A stretch of 64,000 bases of DNA from an uncultured Eubacteriales bacterium (GTDB taxonomy: Bacteria > Bacillota > Clostridia > Christensenellales > CAG-138), in assembly GCA_902798825.1 (NCBI GenBank), contig CADBYI010000012.1:1-64000 (forward strand), in the 5' to 3' direction. Made by a program: the position numbers and the translations under genes. This document shows, piece after piece, positions 8,388 through 16,519 of this stretch (the first letter of the stretch is position 1; each line of letters begins with the position of its first letter). Under the pieces are notes generated by a model. That model made no database searches. It was not told the DNA's origin and saw only the letters and a program-made list of their open reading frames with translations.

Positions 8388-8602
8388 CCGGGCCCCGCCA
8401 AGCGCGGTGTAACCGCGCGCGCTCTACCAGCACAGGAAGAACGCAAGGCTTCAATTCTGTCAAATCCAGCGACATGCGCGGTGGATTTGACTCCTTACAG
8501 CTCTTGCCGCCCGGTAAACCTTCGGTTTATAGGCAAGAGTTGCCGGCTCCGCCCGCAGGCGGATAACCAGTCTGCTGAAAAACGCAGTTTTTCAGCAGAC
8601 TG
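8388..8602 (-). repeat. structured intergenic element, copy 2 (transpeptidase-murE spacer)
   Basis: Second copy of the element at 4233-4466, same orientation. Equivalent pairings in plus-strand coordinates are GCGCGGT/ACCGCGC (8402-8418), GTCAAATCC/GGATTTGAC (8459-8467 with 8483-8491, same loop apart from T to C), CTCTTGCC/GGCAAGAG (8501-8508 with 8532-8539) enclosing TAAACC/GGTTTA (8515-8529), a GC-rich stem CCGCC/GGCGG (about 8549-8562), and the terminal CAGTCTGCTGAAAAAC/GTTTTTCAGCAGACTG-type hairpin (8568-8602). GCCCGG (8509-8514) can pair with CCGGGC (8388-8393). Loop bases and the GCCCGG segment are shared with copy 1, while the stem bases differ in compensating ways. Confidence 0.75.
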
Positions 8603-8604
8603 AA

Positions 8605-10791
8605 TCACTCAGTCTTCGCGCCGGAAAACTCCACGTGGACCGTGGTCCCCTTGGGCACCTCCGTGCCCTCGGGATACTGGGCCATGATCACCGTGCCGGC
8701 GCTGTTGCTCCGATCGTAGTCCATGATGAGCCCCGCCTTGGTGAGGGCGTCCATGGCGTTGATCCGGTTTTTCCCCTCCAGCTTGGGGACCTTGGTCATC
8801 TCGACCTCCTCGTCCTCCGCCTGGAAGGTGGTCCAGGCGGTGTAGAGGATCACGGGGCTGCCCCGGACCACCATGTTTCCCGGGGCCGGGCTCTGCCGCT
8901 GGACCGCGGCGGCCCGCTCCGTCTCCATATAGGTGGCGTCCAGACCCGCCGTCTTCAGGGCGGCCACGGCCTGCTCCACAGTCATGCCCCGCACGTCCGG
9001 CACGGACACGGCGGTCTCCCGCCGATCCGTGGGCACGGAGTAATAGGTCAGCACGTTCTTCAGCACCTGCTGCACATAGGGGGCGGCCACGGTGCTGCCG
9101 TAGACCACGGGGACCTGGGGCTCATCCACGATGATCATGCACAGATACTCCGGGTCGTTGGCGGGCACGAAGCCCACGAAGGAGGCCACCAAAAGGGTGC
9201 TGGACACATTCCCGTTCTCGTCGTACTTCTGGGAGGTGCCGGTCTTGCCGCCCACGCTGTAGCCGGGAATGGCCGCATTTTTGCCGCTGCCGGAGTCCAC
9301 CACGCCGGTGAGATACCGCCGGATCTGGGCGGAGGTCCCGGGGGTGATGACGGTGCGGACCACCTCTCGCTCGTTGTGCTCCAGAACATCCCCGGTGGAG
9401 GCGGTCACGTCCTGAACGTAGTAGGGCTTGAGCAGCTCCCCGCCGTTGATGGCGGCGCAAACGGCCATGACCATCTGCATGCCCGTGCAGGAGATGCTTT
9501 GGCCGAAGCCGATGCGGGCCAGGTCCGTGTCCCGGATATACTTGCGGTGGGTGACCGTGCCGGTGGTCTCGCCGCCGATGCCCACGCCGGTCTTGTCGTT
9601 CATGCCGAAGGCGTAGATATACTCATAAAACTTATCCGTGCCCATCTTCAGCGCCATGGACATGAAGGCGGGGTTGCAGCTGTTCTGCACCGCCTGGGCC
9701 AATGTCTCGCTGCCGTGGCCCTTGGTGCGCCAGCACTTGATTTTCTGTCCCAGGACGTTCAGGTACCCGTTGCACTTGAAGCTGGTGCTGTCGTTCACCG
9801 CGCCGGAATCCAAAGCCGCCGCCAGCGTCACGATCTTGAACACGGACCCGGGCTCATAGGTCTCGGTGACCATCCGTTGCCGTGACAAATCCAGCAAGGT
9901 CTCGGCGTCGGCCCGGGGCGGGTTGTTGGGGTCGATGGTGGGATAGGAGCTGATGGCGTATACTTCGCCGGTCTTGGGGCTCATGACGATGCCGTAGGCG
10001 TACTTGGCCAGGTTCGTCCGGGCCGCCTCCTCCAGCGCATTCTGCAAAAAACCCTCGATGCCCGTGTCCACCGTCAGCTGGATGGTGGCGCCGGCGATGG
10101 GAGCGATATAGGAGCTTTCGCCTCCGGGAATCTCGTTGCCGTCCCGGTCCGTCTCGGCGATCTGCCGGCCGTCCACACCGGAGAGGATGGTGTTGTAGCT
10201 GAGTTCCACGCCGGTCTGGCCGTCCCCGTCCACGTTGGTGAAGCCCAGCAGCTGGCCGAACAGGTTCCCCTCGGGATAGTTTCGCTTCACGTCGGAATAA
10301 TAGCTGATGGCCCGGTTCTCCTGGAAGGTGACCAGCTGGGCGATGACGCTGGACTCCACCTGGTCCTTGATCTTCACCTGCTGATAGGGCTTGCCGTCCC
10401 GGGGGTTCAGCTTGGTCATCTTGCTGATGATGGACTCATAGTTCACGTTGAGCAGGGTGGAAAGGATGTTGGCGATACGCTCCCGATCCGCGTCCTCCGT
10501 GATGGCCTGGGGGTTTACGCAGACCTGATAGGTGGTATAGCTCTCGGCCAGCACGTTGCCGTTCCGATCCAGTATCCGGCCCCGCTCCGCCTTCAGGGAG
10601 AGGGAACTCTGCCACTGGCGCTGGGCCATCCGGGCGTACTCCGGGCCCTTGACGATGGACACATAGTACAGGTTCACCAGCAGCGCCACCAACAGGAGCA
10701 CGGCAAAAGCGGAAGCCACCAACAGCTTCCGGCGAAGACGGGATATGCGGGGGCGACGGCCCCTGACCCTTTTCCGCTTCCGTTTCTCCAC
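8605..10791 (-). CDS. class B penicillin-binding transpeptidase with PASTA domains (FtsI/SpoVD type)
   Basis: 728-residue membrane-anchored D,D-transpeptidase that cross-links septal peptidoglycan. It has a basic N terminus and one membrane helix (about 23-45), then a PBP dimerisation domain and a transpeptidase domain with the three active-site motifs: S316-V-F-K319, S371-C-N373 and K516-T-G. Two PASTA repeats follow, beginning VPDVRGMTVEQ (about 594) and KVPKLEGKNRINA (about 665). PASTA-bearing enzymes here are either the division PBP2B or the sporulation SpoVD; the dcw context supports a septal role, but the sequence alone does not separate the two. The gene is 25 bp downstream of the ftsL-like gene. 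Confidence 0.93.
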   Translation of the reverse strand: MEKRKRKRVRGRRPRISRLRRKLLVASAFAVLLLVALLVNLYYVSIVKGPEYARMAQRQWQSSLSLKAERGRILDRNGNVLAESYTTYQVCVNPQAITEDADRERIANILSTLLNVNYESIISKMTKLNPRDGKPYQQVKIKDQVESSVIAQLVTFQENRAISYYSDVKRNYPEGNLFGQLLGFTNVDGDGQTGVELSYNTILSGVDGRQIAETDRDGNEIPGGESSYIAPIAGATIQLTVDTGIEGFLQNALEEAARTNLAKYAYGIVMSPKTGEVYAISSYPTIDPNNPPRADAETLLDLSRQRMVTETYEPGSVFKIVTLAAALDSGAVNDSTSFKCNGYLNVLGQKIKCWRTKGHGSETLAQAVQNSCNPAFMSMALKMGTDKFYEYIYAFGMNDKTGVGIGGETTGTVTHRKYIRDTDLARIGFGQSISCTGMQMVMAVCAAINGGELLKPYYVQDVTASTGDVLEHNEREVVRTVITPGTSAQIRRYLTGVVDSGSGKNAAIPGYSVGGKTGTSQKYDENGNVSSTLLVASFVGFVPANDPEYLCMIIVDEPQVPVVYGSTVAAPYVQQVLKNVLTYYSVPTDRRETAVSVPDVRGMTVEQAVAALKTAGLDATYMETERAAAVQRQSPAPGNMVVRGSPVILYTAWTTFQAEDEEVEMTKVPKLEGKNRINAMDALTKAGLIMDYDRSNSAGTVIMAQYPEGTEVPKGTTVHVEFSGAKTE

Positions 10792-10816
10792 AGGCTTTGT
10801 TCTGCTCTTCCTCCCG

Positions 10817-11260
10817 TCAGTTATCGTTCCAGCTCATGACCCGGCCCACGCTTTGGTTGGCCTCGTTGATGGTGGCATAGTCGTTCAGGGTGCTCTGCTC
10901 CTTTTTGAGCAGGGAAATCTTCTCCTTATAGGAGGATATCTCGCTGTCCAGGGCGTGTATCTCCGTGTAAATCTTGGCGACCTGGGCGCTGCCGCCGATG
11001 GCCAAAATGGCCGTGGCAGCGATGAGGAACACCGCCAGGATCATGAGGATGCGGGAGTAGATGGGCACCTTGGGCTTCTCCACCTCCACCGCCGGCTGCT
11101 CCGCCAGCTCCTTCTCCCGGGGCTGGGGATATACTGGCAGGTTTTCCGCCGCCTCCTCGATCATGCGGACCTCGGGCCCGTTCCGGCGGGAGGGGGCGTA
11201 GATACGGGTCACCGGCGCGCCGGTTCCGTTGTGTTTCTCGGTGTCAAAGGATACTTCCAT
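10817..11260 (-). CDS. ftsL: FtsL/DivIC-like septum protein
   Basis: 147-residue bitopic protein: a cytoplasmic tail of about 70 residues, one membrane helix near 71-93 (ILMILAVFLIAATAILAI) and a short extracytoplasmic coiled coil (about 95-130, heptad-like ALDSEISSYKEKISLLKKEQ). This topology, and its place between rsmH and the transpeptidase, are those of FtsL. FtsL joins FtsQ/DivIB and DivIC to activate FtsW and its transpeptidase. Its ATG shares a base with the rsmH stop (TGATG), implying coupled translation. Sequence conservation in this family is weak, so the call rests mainly on topology and position. Confidence 0.85.
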   Translation of the reverse strand: MEVSFDTEKHNGTGAPVTRIYAPSRRNGPEVRMIEEAAENLPVYPQPREKELAEQPAVEVEKPKVPIYSRILMILAVFLIAATAILAIGGSAQVAKIYTEIHALDSEISSYKEKISLLKKEQSTLNDYATINEANQSVGRVMSWNDN

Positions 11261-12261
11261 CAGCCGTTGACCCTCCTTTCTCTATACGTGTTTCTATCCG
11301 TTCCTATGCCTTTGTCCGTCTTTTCCAGGGCCCTCAATTTGCAGCAGACGGACCGGCTGTTCTCCCGCTGCTCCTGTTCACAAGCAGTCAGGGGGTGCTT
11401 CGTCAATATCCGCCCGTAGGGCGTCCGTCCGCAGATGCACTGGGGGCTTTTCGGCGGACAAATACAGGGGTTTTCCGCCGTCTTAAAGGCGGTCTTCACG
11501 ATCCGATCCTCCAGAGAATGGAAGGTGAGAACGACGATCCGTCCCCCTGTGTTCAACAGGTCGATGCAATCGTCCACCGCCTCCCGCAGCCCCTGCAGCT
11601 CCCCGTTCACCTCGATGCGGATAGCCTGGAAGCACCGCCGGGCCGGATGCTGCTGCTCCTTGAAGCGGAACTTTGCCGGGATGGCCCCGGCCACTGTCTC
11701 CGCCAGCTCCGTGGTGGTCTCGATGGGCTTTTGGGCCCGTCTCTCGCAGATGCGCCGGGCGATGAGGGGCGAAAACCGCTCCTCGCCGTAGTCCCGAAGG
11801 ATGCGGATGAGCTCCTTCTCCGAATAGCCGTTCACCACGTCCGCTGCGGTGAGGGCCGCGCTCTGGTCCATGCGCATGTCCAGGGGGGCCTCCGCCTTGT
11901 AGGAAAAGCCCCGGCTCGCCTCGTCCAGCTGATAGGAGGACACCCCAAGGTCCAGAAGGATGCCGTCCACCTTCGTTATACCCCTCTGCAGCAGCAGGCT
12001 TTTCATGTGAAAGAAGTTGCCGTGCAGGGCGGTGAACCTGTCCCCAAAGGGCTTCAGCCGTTCCGTGGCCGCCGCCAGGGCGGTCCTATCCCGATCGATG
12101 CCGATGAGGCGGCCCTCCGGCGGCAAAAGCTGCAATATGGCCTCGCTGTGGCCGCCGCCGCCCAAGGTGCCGTCCACGAATATGCCGCCTCGTTCCGGCC
12201 AAAGCAGGTCCGTCACTTCCCGGACCATGATGGGTACATGATGAAACCCGCCGTTTTCCAT
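11260..12261 (-). CDS. rsmH: 16S rRNA (cytosine-1402-N4)-methyltransferase RsmH
   Basis: First gene of the dcw operon; an SAM-dependent enzyme that methylates N4 of C1402 in 16S rRNA. It has 333 residues from the ATG at 12261, which follows GGAAAGGAGG; an in-frame ATG at 12300 has no such site and overlaps the promoter transcript start. Family motifs visible are HHVPIMVREV at the N terminus, VDGTLGGGGHSEAIL (SAM site), DLGVSSYQLDEASRGFSY, and TFHSLEDRIVK near the C terminus. mraZ, which normally precedes rsmH, is not present. Confidence 0.96.
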   Translation of the reverse strand: MENGGFHHVPIMVREVTDLLWPERGGIFVDGTLGGGGHSEAILQLLPPEGRLIGIDRDRTALAAATERLKPFGDRFTALHGNFFHMKSLLLQRGITKVDGILLDLGVSSYQLDEASRGFSYKAEAPLDMRMDQSAALTAADVVNGYSEKELIRILRDYGEERFSPLIARRICERRAQKPIETTTELAETVAGAIPAKFRFKEQQHPARRCFQAIRIEVNGELQGLREAVDDCIDLLNTGGRIVVLTFHSLEDRIVKTAFKTAENPCICPPKSPQCICGRTPYGRILTKHPLTACEQEQRENSRSVCCKLRALEKTDKGIGTDRNTYRERRVNG

Positions 12262-12317
12262 GACGAACCTCCTTTCCTGGGCATATGGGCATACGTCCAC
12301 ATATATATACAGAGTGT

Positions 12318-12346
12318 ATTATATCGCAAGTCGACCCGTTTGTCAG
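12318..12346 (-). promoter_or_regulatory. dcw operon promoter
   Basis: On the minus strand, -35 CTGACA (12346-12341), a 17-bp spacer and a perfect -10 TATAAT (12323-12318) lie about 50 bp upstream of the rsmH start. This is the only strong housekeeping-type promoter seen ahead of the division operon. Confidence 0.8.
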
Positions 12347-12394
12347 TATTGAATTGTGATAAGAGGGTGATTTTTCACATTAGATTTTTTCTTT

Positions 12395-12535
12395 GCCGAT
12401 TTTTCTCTTTATCAAAGAGAAAAGCGGCGGAAAAAGAGAAAACAAGAATACTAAGAGGGAAGATGGACAAAAGCATCTTCCCCCTCTTGAAAGTTTTTTG
12501 GTTGCACCTTTTTTACAAAAAAGTTACATGCTTTG
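12395..12535. repeat. composite hairpin element, copy B1
   Basis: Three hairpins in a row downstream of the 12546-15110 gene: GCCG..TTTTCTCTTT/AAAGAGAAAA..CGGC (12395-12428), CAAGA..AAGAGGG..AAGATG/CATCTT..CCCTCTTG (12443-12489) and ACCTTTTTT/AAAAAAGTT (about 12506-12526). The linker after the first hairpin, GGAAAAAGAGAAA followed by CAAGAATACTAA, recurs in copy B2 at 54610-54745. Position at a gene 3' end fits a terminator-like role for the minus-strand transcript. Confidence 0.6.
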
Positions 12536-12545
12536 ATCCTTCCTC

Positions 12546-15110
12546 TTACTTGGACACTTGAGCAGAATACCCAAACAGCAGGCCGTCGGGCAAAGTACGA
12601 AGCTGGCTCCAATCCTTCTTGTTGCCGCCCTTGTTCAGCCGCTCGCCCATGAACACCAGACAGGCGGACACGCCGCCGTCCATGTTATAGGCCTGCTGGC
12701 AGCCGAAGGAGGTGAACAGGTCCGTGAACTCGTTGAGGTTCCAGCCCAAATTGGCCTTGGGATAGTCGCTCCGATAGCCGCCCACGATGACGATGAAGTG
12801 GCCCGGCTCCACCATGCCGACACCCACCCGGGGGTTGGTCTTAAAGAGCCAGTTCTTCTCCAAAACCTTCTCCTCTATCCGGTTTCCGTCCTGGATGAGG
12901 ATGGGCCCGAAGGAGATGCAGTTCTCCACGCCGTCCTCCGCCACCAGCTGGGCCGAGGTGATCTTCTCCTTGGGAACCAGCTCGATAGACATGGTCTCGG
13001 GGTGCCACAGCATCAAATCCCCCTTGTTGCTGCTTTGATAGATCCAGCCGTCCCGGATCAGCACGCCCTTCTTGTCCTTGTCCATGTGGATAAGGTTGTC
13101 GCCGGTGACCATCATCACCGCATGGTAGCGCTTGGCGATGTTCATGGCGCTGTCCTTCCCGGCGCCGGCCCGGCCCTCATGGCCGAAGCCGCTTCTGAAC
13201 TCGTCCGCCCGCATATGGATGTCCGCCACATAGTAGGGAAACTCCATCTTGGAACAGACGCCGGTATACTGGGTGATCTCGATGGACAGGGTGCTGTTTT
13301 TATAGACCCACTTGCCGGCGTCGGCGTTCTGCTCCACGATCTCCTCTCCGTCGGTATATAGACCCGCATCGGGATCGGGGGTGGCGGCAGGCTCCGGTGT
13401 AGGTGCCTGGGTGGGCTCAGGCGTGGGCACGTCCGTGGGCGCCGCAGTAGGTTCAGCGGTGGGTTCCGCCGTGGGAACGGCCGTAGGCGCCGGCGTGAAG
13501 GTAGGCGCAGCGGTGGGGGTAGGGAGGGGTGTCCGGGCGGCTTCCTCCGCCAATTTGGCATTGAAGGCCTCCGCCTCGGCAGCCTGCATCTTATTGAGGG
13601 AGGCAGCCTGATACAGCCCCACGCAGAGGATGATGCCCGAAAGCAGGGGCACGGCGATACCCACCGTCACCGGCAGCCGCTTTTTCACCCGCTTCTTCAG
13701 GGCGATCATGGCGACGAACAGCACCGCGGACAGCACCAGCGACAGAAGCACAGGCAGCAGCACCGCCTTGGTGTCCGCAAGACTGGGCAGAGGCGTGGGC
13801 GCGGGGGTGGAAAACTGGACCACCGGCGCCATCTCCACCACGGGGGCCTGGGTGGGCGCCTGTGTGGGCGCGTCCGTGGGCGCCTGGGTGGGTTCCAGCG
13901 TCAGGTCAGGTTCTTCCGTTGGCGCCTGGGTGGGCTCTTGCGTGGGCTCTTCCGTCGGTTCCGGCGTAGGTTCGGCGGTGGGCGCCGCCGTTTCCACAGC
14001 GGTGAAGCTGACGTTTTCCAGCATATTTCCGGTCTTGTCCTGGCCTACGTTGGTATGCTGGAGGATGTAGGTATCCTCACCATAGGGGGCGTAGTGGAAG
14101 GTCCGCAAGGAAGCATATCCGTCCCAATACAGGGTGGCCGCCCGATCGTAGCCCGCGGAAAAGTCATATGTATTTCCGTTCTTGTTGCCGCTTTCCGAGG
14201 ACAGGTATACCTTTTTCAGCCAGGGGCTGCCCTTGATGTCCTTATAGACGCCGGAGAAGATGGTATAGGCGGTCTCCGCTTCGGCCATCAGGGGAAAATA
14301 CCGGTTTTTGCCGTGGGTCACGATGATGGAGGGCCGATAGGTGACGATGAGATTCTTCAGCTCCTTGGATACCTCGCCGTTCTTCTCCCAGTTGCTCTTG
14401 AGGGCCGTCTCGTCCAGGGAGCGCCTGCCGGCGGTGTCCAAAAAGATGGGCTCGTTTTGAAGGCCCAGCCGCCACAGGGTCCTAAGACATTCCTCCTGCC
14501 GTCCCCGATTGTAGGGGTTGAGATACACCACCTGGACGGGCACCCCCTGATCCGCCATCGTGGGGAGCAGGCCGCCGAAGCAGGAGAGCTCCTCCCCGGG
14601 ATAGGCGGCGATGAGCATCAGGGCAGGTTCCTTTTCAGGGGCTTTGAACAGGGGCAGCTCCCTTGGCAGCTCGCCCGCCGTGAAGGCGGACAGCTCCGAG
14701 ATGGCGCCCTCGCCCGAGAAGGTCAGGGTATAGCCGTATATTCCCTCCTGGGGCACGTGCAGATACTCATTCAGAAGGGCGGCGGTATGGTCCTCCGTGG
14801 CAACTGTCCTTTGGTCCCGATCCAGCCAGGCGATCTTCACGGCGGCGGGAAGCTTTTGCCAGCCCATATAGGCATATCCGATCTGCTCGCTGCTAAGGGC
14901 GCTGACCGTTTCCCCCTTCTTGTAGGACACATAGGTGGTGTAAACGCCGTCGTTGAGTCTGTTCACATAGGCGGCGTGCTTTTCGTCCCGGATGACCGTC
15001 ACTTCCCGCACGTCCACCGCCTCCTCCAAGGCGGCAGAAAAGACGGTATTGGCCCCCAGGATCAATACCGTAAGAAGCAATATGAAGCTGATGCGCAGAG
15101 CTTTCTTCAT
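12546..15110 (-). CDS. membrane protein with degenerate LmbE-like and phosphodiester glycosidase domains
   Basis: 854 residues directly after dnaN (3-bp gap), where recF is usual. A signal peptide or anchor (1-26) is followed by a region of unknown fold, then a segment at about 160-330 resembling the PIG-L/LmbE deacetylase fold. There the usual zinc motif HPDDE reads YPGEE (170-174); the downstream ECLRTLWRLGL and HGKNRYFPLMAEAE stretches match the family layout. A Thr/Pro/Glu-rich stalk (about 370-440), two membrane helices (about 443-500) and a second Thr/Pro-rich stalk (about 525-595) follow. The C-terminal domain (about 600-854) ends with YNMDGGVSACL, the signature of NAGPA-type phosphodiester glycosidases (DUF2233). 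A surface glycan role is plausible. The first zinc ligand is missing, so deacetylase activity is doubtful. Confidence 0.75.
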   Translation of the reverse strand: MKKALRISFILLLTVLILGANTVFSAALEEAVDVREVTVIRDEKHAAYVNRLNDGVYTTYVSYKKGETVSALSSEQIGYAYMGWQKLPAAVKIAWLDRDQRTVATEDHTAALLNEYLHVPQEGIYGYTLTFSGEGAISELSAFTAGELPRELPLFKAPEKEPALMLIAAYPGEELSCFGGLLPTMADQGVPVQVVYLNPYNRGRQEECLRTLWRLGLQNEPIFLDTAGRRSLDETALKSNWEKNGEVSKELKNLIVTYRPSIIVTHGKNRYFPLMAEAETAYTIFSGVYKDIKGSPWLKKVYLSSESGNKNGNTYDFSAGYDRAATLYWDGYASLRTFHYAPYGEDTYILQHTNVGQDKTGNMLENVSFTAVETAAPTAEPTPEPTEEPTQEPTQAPTEEPDLTLEPTQAPTDAPTQAPTQAPVVEMAPVVQFSTPAPTPLPSLADTKAVLLPVLLSLVLSAVLFVAMIALKKRVKKRLPVTVGIAVPLLSGIILCVGLYQAASLNKMQAAEAEAFNAKLAEEAARTPLPTPTAAPTFTPAPTAVPTAEPTAEPTAAPTDVPTPEPTQAPTPEPAATPDPDAGLYTDGEEIVEQNADAGKWVYKNSTLSIEITQYTGVCSKMEFPYYVADIHMRADEFRSGFGHEGRAGAGKDSAMNIAKRYHAVMMVTGDNLIHMDKDKKGVLIRDGWIYQSSNKGDLMLWHPETMSIELVPKEKITSAQLVAEDGVENCISFGPILIQDGNRIEEKVLEKNWLFKTNPRVGVGMVEPGHFIVIVGGYRSDYPKANLGWNLNEFTDLFTSFGCQQAYNMDGGVSACLVFMGERLNKGGNKKDWSQLRTLPDGLLFGYSAQVSK

Positions 15111-15113
15111 GAC

Positions 15114-16211
15114 TTAAAATATCCGCATGGGCACGACCAGATAGAAGTACTCCTCGCTGTTCACGGGCCGGATCACGCAGGGATTGATGGGGCTGTTGCA
15201 CTCCAGATACACCTTGTCGTCCTCCACGTTCTTGAGCACGTTCATGACGAACTTGGGATTGAAGGCGATGTTCAGCCCGTCGCCCATGATCTGGGCCGTG
15301 ATCTCGTCCTCCACCTTGCCCACGACGCTCTCCGCCTTGACGATCATGTTATCCGCGCCGATCTTGAACAGGACGCTGTTGTTCCCGTCCCGGGACACCA
15401 GCTGGGCCCGATCCACGCTCTCCATGAGGGCGTCCCGCTCCACCAGGACACGGGTCTTGCAGGCCTTGGGCAAAATCCGCTTGTAATCGATATAGTCGCT
15501 GTCGATGAGGCGGGAGATCAGGATCGTGCCGCCCATGTCCGCCTTCAAGTGGGTGCGGGAGAAGGTCAGCGCCGCGGCGCCCTCCTCTTCCTCCAGCATA
15601 CGGCCGATCTCGGAGATGGTCTTGCCGGGCACCACCACCCGCTTTTCGGGGGCCTCGCTCTCGATGGTCATGGTGTTCTTGGCGAACTGGAAGGAGTCGG
15701 TGGCCACCATGGACAGGCTCTTGCCCTCGGTCTCCAGCAGCACGCCGGACAGGGCCGGATGGGCCTCGTCCAAGGCCACGGCGAAGGCCGTGTGCTCGAT
15801 GATCTTCTTTCCCTTCTCCCGATCGAAGGTGATGGTGAAGGTATCGTTCCCGTCGAAGGTCATCTGGGGAAACTCCTCATACTCCATGCACTGGAGCTGG
15901 TTCACGCTCCGACCACAGCGGATGGTCACGGTTTGGCCGTCCAAAGAGAAAAAGGCGTTCCCGTCGGGGAGCTTGCGCACGATGTCCGAGAAGATGCGCC
16001 CTTTGATGACGCATTCGCCCGCTTCCTCCACGCCTGCCGTCAGCCGGCATTCCTTTTGCAGCGTCAGATCGGAGCAGCGAAGGAGCACGCCGTTTTCATC
16101 CGCCACCAGATGGACGCCCTCCAGCACGGGCATGGTGGAGCGAACGGGCAGCGCCTTTGCAACGGACAGCACGCCCTCCTTCAGTATGTTGGAATTTACG
16201 TTGAATCTCAT
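15114..16211 (-). CDS. dnaN: DNA polymerase III beta sliding clamp DnaN
   Basis: 365-residue ring-forming processivity clamp; three repeated clamp folds are expected at this length. Recognisable segments are the N terminus MRFNVNSNILKEGVLSVAKA, the central region ALSGVLLE, and the C-terminal CVIRPV..YFYLVVPMR. I start at the ATG at 16211, preceded by GTGAGGAC; the 17 extra codons upstream are not clamp-like. dnaA is upstream on the same strand, separated by a spacer with DnaA boxes. No recF follows it. Confidence 0.97.
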   Translation of the reverse strand: MRFNVNSNILKEGVLSVAKALPVRSTMPVLEGVHLVADENGVLLRCSDLTLQKECRLTAGVEEAGECVIKGRIFSDIVRKLPDGNAFFSLDGQTVTIRCGRSVNQLQCMEYEEFPQMTFDGNDTFTITFDREKGKKIIEHTAFAVALDEAHPALSGVLLETEGKSLSMVATDSFQFAKNTMTIESEAPEKRVVVPGKTISEIGRMLEEEEGAAALTFSRTHLKADMGGTILISRLIDSDYIDYKRILPKACKTRVLVERDALMESVDRAQLVSRDGNNSVLFKIGADNMIVKAESVVGKVEDEITAQIMGDGLNIAFNPKFVMNVLKNVEDDKVYLECNSPINPCVIRPVNSEEYFYLVVPMRIF

Positions 16212-16269
16212 ATGCTTGTCCTCACTTTCCGCCAGAATAACACGGCTGTGTCCCTTTCTCAACCCTTAG

Positions 16270-16519
16270 CGGCCCATTTTTACAAGATGTTGAAATTTGC
16301 CAAAGAGGGAGAGATCGTTTAGATAGTTTATAGAAGTAGTATTAGTAGGCCCTGTGTCCGGTGGGGATAAGGGGCAAAAAGACCGTAGAGGGGGAGAAAA
16401 AATCGGTGGAGGGACCTGTGGTCAAGCTGTGGACGATCCCGTTTCTTTTCCGCGCTGTCCCCGCTTTCCTTTCTGTCCACCGTTTTCGTCCACAGACCTT
16501 CCACAGCTGTGGATGGTCC
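16270..16519. other. probable chromosomal replication origin (oriC) in the dnaA-dnaN spacer
   Basis: The spacer contains DnaA-box-like 9-mers: TGGGGATAA (16362-16370, one change from TGTGGATAA), TGTGGACGA (16428-16436), its exact reverse complement TCGTCCACA (16486-16494) and TGTGGATGG (16508-16516). An AT-rich stretch (about 16285-16350) could serve as the unwinding region. Most genes read leftward to the left of this point and rightward to its right, as expected at an origin. Further boxes upstream of dnaA were not obvious. Confidence 0.65.

Noticed and set aside
13380..14000. Gly/Val-rich plus-strand frames with repeats such as GVGTSVGAAVG
   Set aside because: Reverse complement of the Thr/Pro-rich stalks of the 12546-15110 protein.
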